64,000 bases of DNA from Trematomus loennbergii (Eukaryota; Chordata; Actinopteri; Perciformes; Nototheniidae), in the NCBI GenBank assembly GCA_012861695.1, contig JAAOOA010000002.1, positions 32,446,873-32,510,872 of the forward strand. Direction: 5' to 3'. The position numbers were made by a program, and so were the translations under genes. The notes beneath the pieces were generated by a model. That model saw only the letters and a list, made by a program, of their open reading frames with translations. It had not been told where the DNA came from and made no database searches. Positions 35,635-49,900 of the stretch are shown in pieces. Position 1 is the first letter of the stretch; every line of letters begins with the position of its first letter.

Positions 35635-37921
35635 GAAAAATCTGTAGATTATAGTGTCCGTCCAAAAAAAAAACAATACTTATAGTGAAAACCACCCTTG
35701 AATGATGGGATAGTAGACTAAAAGCTTTAGGAATCCAAACTATAACATATAATAAGTACCCTGTATCAAGATTGATGCAAAACAAGTGACATTTTACATT
35801 TTTAGAGAGATTTAGAGAAAAACAAACAATTCTGTGGTCATTTGGGTGCATTTTCCATAACTCTGGCCCCCCTCGGTCGATTTTGATGATTGACACCTCC
35901 TTTTAACCATTAGAGCCAATATAATCAAGGGAAGTTCCTAAAATCCATCATTTCAAAGTGACACAGACACATTGGATTAACCTATGGATTAACCTTCAGC
36001 AGCGTTTTTATCGTTTTAATGCCATTGAACACAACTTTTGATCAGAACAACAGCAAAGGTAAGACAATGTCCCGTTTTTGCTCCGTAAAGCTCCGTGTCG
36101 TGATGTCTGTGTTTGTTTCCCCTGTCGTGAGTTCTGATCGCTCAGTGATGATACTTATACCCCTAGAATCTGTGGAATCTCAGCTTGCTAATCAATATCT
36201 TGTTTGTGCAGATCCGATATGTAATAAGGGTATTTATACCTAGAGTTCTGTGCTAAGTGTGTTAGCATTCTTTCGCTAAGGGCTCATTTAGACACTTCTT
36301 GTGAGACTTGTGTTTTGTTTCGGTAAAAATGGTTCTGTCAGTTAGTGAGTTTCTTCGCATTAAGTGGGTATGACACATTAATAGGTTTTTAAATGTTAAG
36401 AAGCCCTCAGACGCTGTTTTCTTGCAAGATGTTGGCTTAACTGTTTTTTTTTTAAGTACTTTGTGGTGTAGAAACAGGGGTGGAAGAAGTACTTCGATTA
36501 TTTTCTTATCTAAAAGTACAAACCTATACTGGGATTAATCTACTTTAAGTATTAAAAGTACCAGTGTGCAGGTAATCATTATTATAATTCATAAGATGAT
36601 TCGACTTTTAACGTTAATGCATTATTGTGTAAGCATAATTTGTAGTTTTGTGGTAAGTTGAGATGGGCTCATTTAAATATGTTGTGGTTTTGTCCAGTGG
36701 TACCAAACAAGAGGACTGGGCCCCTTTAAAGGGACACAAGATAAACTGTAAATGCTTTGAATGTTATAAGTTTATCATATGTGAAGGACCAGGGTACGCA
36801 AAAATCAGGAATGCAGGTTGAGGTGCAAAAATAAGGATTTTATTTGCCCAATATATGTACAGTCTTAAGATGGGTAATAAAATCAATTAGGTTTTAAACA
36901 AAAAGGTGTAGATATAAACAGACACAATCTAGCATTTAACGCATAAACAAAACGTCACAAAAATGGGTGACATCCTGTGTGCTCTTCTGCCCAAGAGCAA
37001 CTCACATACCCCCCTCATCTCCACACTGCAGGAATGTATAGCACTACTGGCCAGTCCATTGTTGCGTGCAGGGGGAAGAGGCTCTAAAATGGAGTGGCCT
37101 CTTTAAACACCCCTCAGGGTTTGAGAGGAATGGCGTAGTCCAATTAGCTGACACATCTATAAAGGCAGGTGTTTTCCATCAGCTCAGCCTTTTGCCAGGA
37201 GCAAGGTGAGCTGTAAGACACTGACAATAGGATTACACACAACACAATTAACAATAGATATTTTAAACAAGATTGCGTGCACTCAATCTAGCAAAATGAA
37301 GCTGTTTCAAATAAATGTGTCTATGTCTGATGTAAACAAAAGCATAACCTTTAGGATGTGTGTTCGTTTGTGAGGCTTGTAGCCCTCACATCATAGATTT
37401 GTATGTAAAGTAGTACCTACAGCTGATAATTAATTTAGGGGAGAAAAATATTAATATTTGTTGTGAATGTAGACGAGTAGGATAAAGTCATGAAATGGGT
37501 ATACTCGAGTAAAGTACCTCAAAGTTACTGTTATTGAGAAAATCTACTTGGTTACCTTTCATGATGTTACTGAATTCATTTGGGGGAACTGGGAAGAGCT
37601 TCAGGTATTGCAAAAGTCTTTGATTTAAGTTGAGCTAAGGGGAGTCAACAGTCTGTTGTACATAAGTCACTGTAGTTTAATGGCTGTTTAAAAATGCCAT
37701 GTTGTGGTTTTTCTACTCCCTAGATAACTGTTAAAGACTGTCTATTTGATTTTAGGTATGTACCAATCATCGTCAAGGTTGTAAAATATATATATTTTAA
37801 ACTACTTAGGATGTGACAATGTAAATCTGTCCAACAGTGACAGACCCAGCTGGTTGCTTCCCGCTTGCTAAGCTTTTTTCACACTTGCCCGCTGAGAAAC
37901 ACACTTGGAGGAGGAGGAACC

Positions 37922-40900
37922 ATGATCGACCTGAGCCACCTGACGGAGGAGGAGCAGGGGATGATAATGACGGTGCTGAGGAGGGACACAGACCTGAAGA
38001 AGGCTGAGGAGCAGAGAATCAGGTAGAAACATGCGTCAGGCATACATTAGCTCAAATAAATCAGCATCTGACGTCCTTTGACCCTTTTTTTTAAGGGTAG
38101 AAGTTTCAAATGTCAACAGCATTCAGCTTACTTTACAAGAGCAGAAATGTTTGGCTGACATTCCAGTCATGGTATTCAGCTAATGACATTTTAATGATTG
38201 AATAAGTACACTTAAATCTGTCCATTGCCTGTGAGAAAAGGTATTTGGTGGGACATTCAAAATAGTACTTGTCTGGCCATAATGGAATAACACAATAACA
38301 GCTTGGCCGGAACAGACGTCGCCTCCCTCGCTGAGAAGCCTTAATGTGAGATGTCCAATTAGATTACAGCCAAGATGATGTCCACACATGAGAGATGATC
38401 ATGCTGCTCTGACGGATAAGAATAGAAACCCTTAAATGCCTCAATAAGGGACACCTCACCAGGGAAGAGAATGATACTGTCTCCTGTCCCTAAAAGACAA
38501 ATGTTGAATATCACCTAAAATCGCTGTTAAACTCTTCATTTAGACAGGGACAAACATCACTCTCAGTGTGTATATAAGACTTGTTAACGCAAACAAAAGG
38601 CCCATTCGTATTCCTTTTAATGGCCAAAAACAAAAGGAGGAACTTCTTTCCCAATAAAAATGCAGTCATGGAGGATAATCTACAAACAAAAACCTTGTAG
38701 AAGATGCGTTTCATTTCATTAAGAGTCGGGAATGTCATGACACCATGTGCTTTTCATTTTGAGTTAAATGGAATTGGCAGGTGACTTTTTTTTATCAGTG
38801 GTTGACTGAATGCTCGCTGTGTCTCTGAGTAAAAGGATTAGGCCAACAGCCTGTAATAATGTGCTACCCTTTTTTCACATGACCACTGTTTCTCTGTCAA
38901 GAGGAAAGAGTTGCTCATTTCTCTTTGATTCAATTTGAACTTGATGGGAATGTTTTCCGTAATCCTTTTAGATCGATCATGTGCAACTGGTATGTAGAGC
39001 TGGTGGAGTACACATTGGAGGTAGTAGAGCAGAACAAATATACATGGTGTAATGAAAATATTATTAAATAATTAGAATTTTATTTTATTAGGCCGTTCAG
39101 AAAGTCACTGAAACATTAAAAGATTGCAAGATTAAAGATGTGGAGACAACCAGCACTTTTTCTCGCTTTTCTTTCTGCCCGAAGCCTACTCCGTATTTAG
39201 AGATTAGTGTTACTTAAACTAAATTAAAACGACTCAGGACCATTCAAGTAAGCATTGTAAATATGTCACATGGGAATAAGATACAATGATGACCTCTTGA
39301 CTTATTCATTTGTACATGTCTCTTTTGTGTTTCCCCTTCAGTAAAATGGAGAAATTACTGGACGGCTCGCAGCCGAACACTCAGCTGAAGTATCAGACTG
39401 GAGAGTGGTTTTACGAGGCCAAGTCTCTCAGACACATGGACAATATCCATGGCTCGGAGATCATCCTGGCCTCCATGAAACCGAGGAAAGCTGGTTTAGG
39501 TGTGTTCGTGCTACACTGTTGACAAAGGGCTTGTTATAAAGCACATGCTTTAGCTCCATTTGTGGCCTAGCATTCTTTGCATATCTTTTTACCATTTATC
39601 CAGCAGCAGTTTTCATCTTCAGAGGTACTTTCATGATCCTTCAGATGTCTACTGGCTTACTGGAAGGAAAAAATAAATAACCTTACACAGTAGATTTTTT
39701 ATATATTACAGAAGAGACGAAGATCAGATTAAACAATATGTGAAAATATTGGATTTCGTATCATTGGTTTTCATCGAAGCAAAAGCGTGTCCTTCAGGAC
39801 GTTGTTGCCAACTGTCAGCTAACAGAAATACTTTGGGCGATAAAACCAGCTGCAGGAAAACAGATACAAATATACACTTTACATCAGAGGCTGGAAAAAC
39901 ATCAAATAGTGCAGCAATGAAAACATATAAAACTTGACATTTTAATCACACAGTGTTGTAATTCATAAACTCCCGTTAATTCTCTGCAACAGATGGCTCC
40001 CTCAGGATTGAAAGATCCAAAACACCCAGCAGTCGAGGTTTAGACATCGTCGCTCCACCAAAACCTGCCAGATGTTTGGAAGCACTACAGCTGCAGGAGA
40101 TGAAGTACACACACCTTTATTTTTTCAGATCCACAATTATTTTATATTTCATCTCCTTTCTTTAAAAAAAATGGTATTCAACCAAACTAGTGTTGGATTG
40201 AAATGGTGTGCTAGCGTTTGAGTTGTCTGCTATTACTCTGATTCTCACTCTATCAATATTAACAGTACCTCTGTATGTGTGTGTGCTGTCTTGTGACTCA
40301 GTCTGTGTAAACATAGGTGGTGCTCACTGGGAACCTATCTGTTTTATTGCCCAGCAGCAGCTTCTGCTCACAACACTGCAGGATGTGGTTTGACTAATAT
40401 TAAGGGATTGACAGATCAATAGTTTAGCAAAGTGTAGAGCTCTCAGAATAATGGTTCACAATGAGTAAACGTTTCCACCTAATTATAAATAATAATGTTG
40501 TTATTTATATATTATATATAGAGGGGGGTTGTTATTTAGAGACCAGAGAATTATGACAAATACTTTTTTTACTTTGTCTACCAGTGTTTTTATGTAGTTT
40601 TGCCACCACTTAGTCACATTCTACATGTTTATTTTACAAGTTGGGTCAATATTTGATTTGGCCAAGCTTCTGTACCTTTCTTAAACACACAGTAGACTGT
40701 AGAATATAATTGCTTAAATTAGTGTTGTAGCCTGTTATGCGACTGTAGGGTTTGACAGTGTAGTTCCATCACATGCATTTAAATTCAATCAATACATGAG
40801 TTAGAGATGTCCTTTTCTGAAAGATGATTCCTGTTATTCAGCCACAGACTGCTGGATATTATTGTGTGCTTTCCTACTTTCTTTGGATCTTTTGGTTGGG

Positions 40901-43900
40901 TAGACATCTTTCTCTTTGATACCAGTGTGTTCTTTTACGAGTCAGTAAACCCCAGTCATGCACACTGCAGTGTACTTTAGAGAAAGAAAAGCATCGCTGC
41001 CTAGATGTTTTGCAGCAGGCACATTATGTGAAACTGCACTTCACCTGATGTCATGTAGGGCTTGTTTTTACTTTAAATTCATCTTTGCTTATTTAATATT
41101 TAAAAGTTTTTTTCCACAGCAATGCAGAAAAAGAACTTCTAAATTCAACAGTCCGATCTCCAAGAATGGTAGGCATATGTGTTACAAAACAGCCTTAAAG
41201 GGGGGTATATAATTTATTTCAGAAACACTTTTTGTTATATTCCATGGAATGCTCTTAACATCCCGATAGCAATGAATATATTAAATGCTTTGACAATAAA
41301 TACATTAAAAAAATTCATCTGTGGAAGCCGTAGCGCTGTAAAAAGCACGACCAATCATTTTAGCCGGCCCGGCTAAAGTAACTGGATGGCCTACCTGCCT
41401 GTCAGCCTTCCATCTGTGCACAAACTTATCTCATGCCCTCATTGGTCATGTGCGCGTTCGTGTGTGTTGGAGGAGGGGCTCTGTAAGGAAGTGGCAGATT
41501 TTGTCCGGTTGTGTATTTTCAAATTCTAGCGCACTCAAGCTGGTTTCTCCAAAATTACCTACCCCACCTTTAACTGAATATTTCCTTTGCTCCGGGAAAG
41601 TTGCGGTCATATTTTGATGCAGCAATTGCAATGCCAAAAGTAATTATAGTCCTTTTCCTTCAAGCCGAGGCACAACCCTTTCAACCGTGCTTCCCTGATA
41701 GTTGTTGAGCCACCTGAAACTAATGATGACAGGTCAACCAGGCGGGACCAGGAGTCATCTGAGACAGGTTAGAATTTAAACTAACATTTTTGAAATTGAG
41801 AATCATCACACAATATGGACGGCAAATAGATTTCAGCCCAGTATTTTAAACTAGATTTCTGCTATTCCCTTAGAGCCCATATCTCCTCTGAAGAGCCACG
41901 CAGCAGGGACCAGTCAGACTTCAGGAGGCTCCCTCACATCGGATGCCTCCTCTGGAGGTTTCAGGCCAGTGCCAAAGAAGAGGACATTTCTCTCAAGACG
42001 TAGCTCCAGTCAGTCGGAAAGCAACAGCCAGGCACTAGACACTCAGGGTGGGTCAGCGGGGATTGTACCTGCCCCAAGACTGAGCCTCCAACGGGGTCCA
42101 GTGAGAACTCTAACCAGTCCTATGTGAAGGGACAGGATGAAGTACCGCAGAAAAGTGTTGTTTCTAATGAGGTATCTCAGCCATCCAAACATAACTCGCA
42201 GCAGCCATCTCAGGTTTCCTCTAACTCCAGTCTGGAGAGAGAAAGATACACACCTTCTATAACTAGAGACAGGTCAGTGGGCGATTCTTTACACAACTCT
42301 GAACCCAAAATATTAATAAATTATCCTATGACTACAACTCACAGCCTTTATCATTTCAGACCAGCCACATTCACCAGGAGTGATGCATCCACTGACCGAG
42401 AGATCCCACAGAAAAGTGATGAACGAGATGATCGGAAACAAAGAGAACATGCAGGGTTAAACACTTTCAAGCTGCACAGCGGCAGCATTCAGGATTCAGC
42501 CATAGGAAACAACAGCAGTGTGGGAACATCAATGAGGCAGGGAGAGCTGAGCCTGCCCCAAAGCACTGTGGGTGAGTTCAGTGACAAGAAATACCTCTGC
42601 TTACTGTGATAAAAGTCTGTTTGAACTGGTCATCCAATGTTAACTGAGAGTTTTGTTCCTAAACTTTAGACCAATAAAATGAAGCAAGTAATTGGGAAAA
42701 GAGTAGTGAGCAGTTTGACGTGACATTTCAGAGCAAATTGTTCTGGTTTTTATTCTTCAGGATTCAGGAGGTCTACAAAGGACAACGTTCTTTGCCATAT
42801 TTCATAAGAAAAAGCAAAAACGGACATAAGTCAGAAATAAACAATAAAAGAACATATTTCAGACTTTTATGTACAGCTTAATAGTACCTGCTAATGTTTT
42901 CTCTACTATAGATAAAGCAGCAATATCTGCTCCTCTCTGTTACTTCAGCGCATACCCCTAAAAATGACAAAATGACATCAGGGGGCTTTGTTGCACATCA
43001 CCCCCTCCCTATCACCATAGCAGCTGATGAAAACACCACAGGGTGCAGCTGGAGCAACACAGACAAATGTAATCATAAAAAAAATACAAATGCCATCTTC
43101 ACAGGTGGGAAACACCAGTAATATGAAAGTTATAAATAATATAGGGAGTGGATGGAAAGTTATCACTTAAAGGGGCCCTTTGATGCTAATTTTCAAGTTT
43201 ATTTTATTTCTTGTTATTCTTAATGTTCAAAAAGGTTATTTTTATCATACTGCCTGTGCTGCAGCACCTCTTATCACCATGTGTCTGGTACCAGAGCTCA
43301 GTCTGCTCTGATTGGTCTGCTGGCCGGTTTTGGTAAACCCATTGGAGATGTACCCCCCCCCCCCCCCCTAGCCTATCACGTACAATGTGTTGGAGCGCTA
43401 GCCAATAGAAGTTTGAGTGTTGATTATAATGTAAACATGTCACAGAAGTAAACAAAGGAGTCTGATTGTGTCATTTAAGGCAGGGTGGAGGCGCAAATAG
43501 CCGCAAAGCCAATAACAGAAGCTCTGACAGTACTAGCTTTCTCATTATAATACAACTAGTATCTTATTCTGTTTTCAAATGGTCTTTTTCAGATGCAGAC
43601 CCTCCTGTGTCTTACGATCTCAACTACATTGATAAGTCTGAGACAACGCAAAATAAATCAAATCAGAAAAATGCGTTTCAATTGTCCACTCAGACCAGCA
43701 GTCCCACTGGTGATGAGGGGGACTCCATCGCGAAGGTACTGGACTGGTTCAGCCGCAGCACAGATAGTCTCGATTGGTTAAAGACAGAAGATAGTCCAAA
43801 GGCCGAACATGTAGGAATCAGCAAGTCTAGGGGTAAAGACTCATCACGAAAAGATACCGGGGATATTATAAGTAATACAAAGAATGAAACTGTAGAAACT

Positions 43901-46900
43901 CAATTACAAAGACAGTCCAATGAGCCCGAAGAGTTAAGAGCAACAGACCGAATAGGTAAGAAGGAATTTACCAAAACACGAGAGGAGGTGAAGAAGGATA
44001 CCAGAGAAAAAATGCAGGGTCAGGAAGGTACAGATAATAACGATGAAAGCCAAGTGCCGCAAGTCTCTCATCTGAAGTCATTCTGGGAGAAAAGCAACGC
44101 AGGTCCCAAAATACTTATCAGCAAATCTATTACGCCCCACGACAAAGGACAAAAACCTGTTCGCCTCTCAGCAGAGAAAGACGAGGAGAAAGTGAACGAA
44201 CCCTACAGAGCACCTGATATGCCGTCTGTGCCTGTTATATATAACGGGAAGGGGATTTATGATAACTCTGCTTTGAAACATGGGGATGAAAGACAGAAAG
44301 AGACTGGAGACAATGTTAACTCAAATACAAAACAGGATGTAGACAATCCAGTGATGAATGCTTCAACACAAAGTCAAAACAATGACAACTCTGATTATGT
44401 AAAGTTTACAGCCAACCTCCAAGAAGCTGACAGAAGAGGTTCAGACCCTGAGATTTCATGTGTAACCAAACTCATTCAACAGCCAAGGACAAACATCCAG
44501 TCCAGTGCAAAACCGAACAATATTTTCCAGTCCAGAGAAACCCTACTGCAAGAGGAACTGTCGGAGACTATTCCTGTTTCTCAATTGGATACAAATCCGG
44601 ACTCTGAGAAACTCTTTATGTCTAGAAACAGCCCATGTATGGACTACAAGCTAGATGAAATTCAAACTACCCCTAAAACACAAATGCGTAGAGGTTCAAG
44701 TGAAAGAACAGAGAGTGAGGATAAAAGCGGGCCTCCTAAACGAAAGGAGGAGGCTAATAAAGATAGAAGTCCTCACTCAAACCAAAAAGGTTTACCACAT
44801 CAAGAAAGTACTGCAGAGAAGATAAAACAGCTGAAATCTTTCTGGGAGCAGGAGAGAAACAAGTCTCCATTTTATACTGGCAAACCTAAAGCTCTTGGGG
44901 ATGGTAAGGTCCCTCGCGGTGCAAATCAAGCAAAACTGAATAAAAGATATACCAAGTCGGAGTATGATCTGACTTCAATTGGAAAGGATTCAGACAGCGA
45001 TGAGGAAGAGTCTTCGAATCAGAGAATAGACAAGTTGTCCCCTAGCCTAGGAGCGAACCGATCACAATTTCACACTCTGCGTGAGTTCTGGGGCGAGTCC
45101 TCATCAGACACCAAGTTATCATTTCCCATCGAGAAACCCAAAAGCTCTAAAAGGAAAGAGCCAATAAGTGCCCAGCTTTCATCTCAGGAGTTAAAGTGTA
45201 GTGACGCTGCTTTTGAGAAAACAAGACCACCCGCCATGAAATCATCTCTTCAGAATCGGTCAAAGTCACCCATGATAGACAGGCAGGATCAAAAGCAGCA
45301 AATGATGGCACAAACAACTTGGCTAATTATTCGACAGCTGACTCCAGAAGGAATTCAAAAGACTCCACGAAATCCACAAGCAGTTCAGGAAAAGAGACTC
45401 GTCCTACAAAGAGCAGAAAAGACAGTTTTAGCAATTCGAGCAGTCGTGGAAATTCCATGCGTCGTGCTATTAGCATGGTCGCTCTGAGTGTTCCTGATGA
45501 TAAAGAACTTAAAATGGATGTTAGTCCAGTCCACTCCCAGAGCAGAAAACAGAGGCAGAATGCCGACAAAGGCGCCTCATCAAGGAGATCATCAGAAGAT
45601 ACTGAGACTCAGATTCCACGTGCACGGGCCTGTGTTCCCAGAGACTTTCGGCATTACCTGGGCATGACAGACAAGAGCAGCGTCCACACCTCTCCAGCTG
45701 TCAAGGGTGAGGGCTCTGAAGAGAAGTCTGGGTATGAGTTCGACCTAGTAGGGCCGGTAAGGGCCAGCACTCCAGCGAGCTCAGAGGAGCGTTACAGCAG
45801 GAGGGGCAGCAAGACGACTCAGCGCCCCCTGTGGGCGAACTACAGCAGTTCAGAAGCAGGTCCGGAGTCGTCTGTGAGCAGCACGTCAGAAACCTGGTCC
45901 AGCTCCAGGAACAGTTCAAACCGTGAGCACCTACTTCACTCTTTAAAAAATAATAATATTATGAATATATGAAGCTGTTTTTTAATGTGAGTCAAAGCAG
46001 AAATGCAACTTTTCAGTTTATAGATTAAAATAGTAAAAGATATCCCTCACACCAAATGCATGATCTAAACTTTCAGTTAGAAGTTGCGTGGTCCTTGCTA
46101 ATGCCCATTTTATTGTTTTTTGGCAGCACCTGGAGGATTGTTGACAAATCAAACTGGATCCATCTTTTTCTATATACGTTTTTCTTGTCCGATGCATGAG
46201 TCTAAGGACAGAGGGGGTTGTGAATTTGAAATATGCTTAAGAAATCAAGAAAACACTTTAAAATATATTGAAAAATAAATTCCTTGCAATAAATAGGATT
46301 TCATTTTTTCAGTTTAATAAAATACAAATAAATAAAGCTGTATTAAAGGAGTCCAACTCCTGCTGTCTGTTTGCAAACTGATTATTATCTCTGGGTTGTA
46401 TCCAGCAGTATCCTTGATATCATATCTGCATTGGGTTATCTGTGTTGGTAGAAGCAAATCTCTTTAAACCCTGTGTGTACCTGCCTTCAGCTGCCGATGT
46501 TTAGTTTTTGGGCTTGGCGATACTTTGCTCTTACTTCACTGACACCACACAGTTATAAAAACCTTTTAAAGCAGCTTCATGTTAGCTTTCTTTAACAGTA
46601 GGTTTAATAGATTTGAAGCAAGGGCTGTACAAATACTTAACATTTACAAAGGTCACTGAATTGTTCTTCGGTTATTATTCAAAGCGCTTTATCTTAGCAA
46701 ATGTCAGTGACAAAATCCTAAATGAAAACCAGAGGAATTAAATAATTCACCATCATGCACTCTTTGCATTATCTTTCAGTTTCTCCCTGCAAAATAAGCT
46801 ATGACATGGCTCTACCTTGTGCTTGGGATATTGTGATTGACAATTGTGTCATTGTTTTATAAATCAAATGATTAATGAAGATTAGGACTCTTGTTCTCTG

Positions 46901-49900
46901 TCCAATTTCAATGTAAACTGCTGTCCTAAATATTTGCAGAGACAAATAGGAGCATGAAAACACGCCCTGTTTTCTAACCTGTTGCTTTTCCTCTGTAGGT
47001 AAGAATGATCTTGAAACCCAAAACCTTGTAACAAAAGCGTTGAGGCGAGCAGAGGCACGGCCTAAAACTCTGGCTAAAAGTATGGAGGACATCACATCAT
47101 CCTTATCCCCACGTGAGCATAACCTCAACTCCTGAGTCAGGCTGGCCATAAGCACAGATCATTTATAGAGACCGTGTTATCTTTTGATTGTTTTCACAGG
47201 GCAAGAAAGAAGGCAAGACCCAACTGCTGACATGAGACGCATTAGTAATGGTAAAAAAGCATGATGCTTTTCATTATTATGGATGTTTGCAAGCAAATGA
47301 GTCAAGATCTTATCTTCTGCTTCCCAATCCACCACTGTTTAGTTTCATCCATCCCATCGCCCACCTCGTCCTTATTTTCGGATCCGGAGCACCTGAAGAA
47401 CATGAGCAAATCGGTTCCTTCGTTCCTACAGAAGGAGGTAAAACGACCCCTGCATCTTTTAGACCTGTAGGTCAAAGCCTGCTCTGCATCCCTGCTCTTT
47501 GTGTTTCAGGACACTGGCAGAGACACTGACTCCACCTGCGAGGACAGTGACCACCCAGAGAGACTAATGAAGGGCAGCTCCTTGAATAACCTCACCGGCT
47601 CCTCTGGCATGGCGTCTCTGTCCTCTGTATGTTCAAACACAGTAGCATGCATTGCTTACTTGTTGCATAATTAACTCTCGGACACTGCTTTCTTAAACTG
47701 CGGTGCTCATTTGCCTTTACACTTAAGTTGTGATAGACATTAAACAATCATTATGTTGCTAGGAGTTGGATCACTGTCTCAATCAACAAGACACATGTAA
47801 GGCCCAGTTTTTAAGTATAAACAATGGGCTACCTATCAACATCAGACTGATGGTAGGGACCAATCTTCAAATACACCAACAATAAGAACTCCATCGATTT
47901 AGCATCGCAATTAATGCAGAATCAGAGATATTCTTACATCATCAAAAAGCAATATGGTCAATATGAAAGCCACATTGTTATCATGAGGTAGTATGTCCAA
48001 ATTCATGCACTTACTTTGTAAGTGGAGCTTGGTCAAAGATTCAGTTGCATTACGCTGGTAGTAACTGCTAATGTAGCCAAAAGCTGCTAGTCTCAAACAG
48101 CAATGAGGGCTGGAGAGGTCTGTGAAGATACCATTTTTAACTATACATCCCCAGTTTGTTTTTAATTTTAAAATGTTTATTATTTAGACCCAACCAACAA
48201 GTGACATCATTTGAGGCAATATATACAATTTGAAGCGGCTTTATACAATGTTTTTCATTTGTATGCAGTAGTTCTCCTTATGAAACCTGAAAACGCCTGG
48301 AAACATATTTGAAATACATGATGGGTGGAGTTCCCCTTAAATGTGACTAATTAGCTTGGTCCAGACCTCTAGATTTGATTTAAAGAAAACCAAAACAAGT
48401 TATCCAATAAAACAATTACCTAACCGATATGATTTATGATATAAAATGTGACCTACTTGTTTGTCTGTGCTCCTAGCTGAGCGGCAGCGTGATGACCATG
48501 TACAGCGGGGACTTTGTGGAGATTCAGGGAAACATCCAGTTCTCCATCAACTACATCCAGAAGCTCAGAGAGTTTCACATCTTTGTGGCTCAGTGCCAAG
48601 ACCTGGCTGCAGTCGACCCAAAGAGGGGCCGCTCAGATCCGTGCGTACTGTACCTGACAAATGCTAGAATAACATTGCTATACTGTGTAATTAATTTAAG
48701 GTTATTCATTTGTGCATGCAAGTCAGAAAGTATACTCCTTTTATTATTATAAATGTGTCCTTTCAGTACTTTTAAAACAGAAATGTACCTCGACTGACAA
48801 AGCAAATAAACATTATACTGAAGGTGTATCTTTTTTGTTCTTTTTAAGGTATGTCAAAAGCTACCTGGTCCCTGACAAAGCTAATCTTGGAAAGAGGAAA
48901 ACATCTGTTAAAAAGAAAACACTGAGTCCTACTTTCAACGAAATCCTAAGAGTAAGAATCCACAATATATTTCAAGTAGTACTAAGCAAGCACATACACT
49001 ATTCCACTCTGTAATGCTTAAACCTGCATGATAATGAACAAACAAAAGCATCTCCCTTTTATTTGACCCCACAGTATCGTGTTCGCATGGAGTACCTGAG
49101 AACCCAGACGCTCATTCTCTCTATTTGGCATCATGACACGTTTGGCAGGAACAGTTTCCTGGGCGAGGTAGACGTCGACCTCTCCAAATGGGACTTTGAC
49201 CACACCCAGATGAACGACTTGGCACTGAAAGCAAGGGTAAGAAGAAAACCACAGGCTTACTTTATATGCAGCTGTATTGTTTTGTATTACCTGTGCACAA
49301 AGGAATGTTGGCAGTGGCACTACAAGATGGATTAAGGAAGTATTGTTTTTGTAATTTATACTCAAACTTTTCAGACTCTACCCACTCTAGCGCCATCACA
49401 TGGTCGAGGAGAAATTAGGCTAGCCCTGCGCTTCCTGCCAGAGTCATCCACAGTGAAGGTCAACACACAGTCTTAATCTGCTTTTTAAATTAGTCGTTAT
49501 CTTTTGTTATCCAAAATCTCACCCATTCTAAAGACAAGGTTCTTATTGTTTATTTATTTGAATTTCTTATTTGAAGGATTAGTGAAGGAGGGTCCAAGCA
49601 CTGGAGAGATTCAAATTTGGGTGAAAGAATGCAAAAACCTGCCTCTAATCAGGGCAACCATCGACCCATATGTTAAGTGGTAAGAATGAAATAAATATCC
49701 ATCTTAGAGAAATACCCCGGCATTTAGGGAAATACTCTCTTTTGAGAGTTAGATGAGAATGTTGTCAACTTCTTTTATTAAAAAATAAATGTATAGCCAG
49801 CAGACAATCAGCATAATTTAACATTGTGATTATAATAAAAACAGAAGTGTAAAAACACTCTATGGTTTAACAGGGGGAAATCTTCTGGCCTACTTGTCAA

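Larger units (their letters stand above)
33771..37837. other. Intergenic sequence and probable sytl2 5' intron
   Basis: No coding exon was found. It includes a CA repeat (34714-34750), a possible sytl2 5' UTR exon (34751-34918), a short inverted repeat (35597-35634), and otherwise AT-rich unique-looking DNA. A CCDC83-like gene, expected here from the human order, was not seen. Confidence 0.5.

Noticed and set aside
36019..36243. 74-codon open frame before sytl2
   Set aside because: No similarity recognised and no splice logic connecting it to the sytl2 first coding exon.
43466..43592. Possible coding start upstream of the sytl2 large exon
   Set aside because: The open frame runs back through the intron; the acceptor at 43592 joins in phase to the donor at 42571, and the upstream residues are unlike sytl2.
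45327..45919. Minus-strand open frames opposite the sytl2 large exon
   Set aside because: Shadows of the Ser-rich plus-strand coding sequence.
49531..49576. Extended sytl2 exon from the CTAAAG acceptor to rescue the frame
   Set aside because: It keeps phase but inserts about 15 mostly hydrophobic residues into the C2A-C2B linker, unlike the family; a missing base is more likely.
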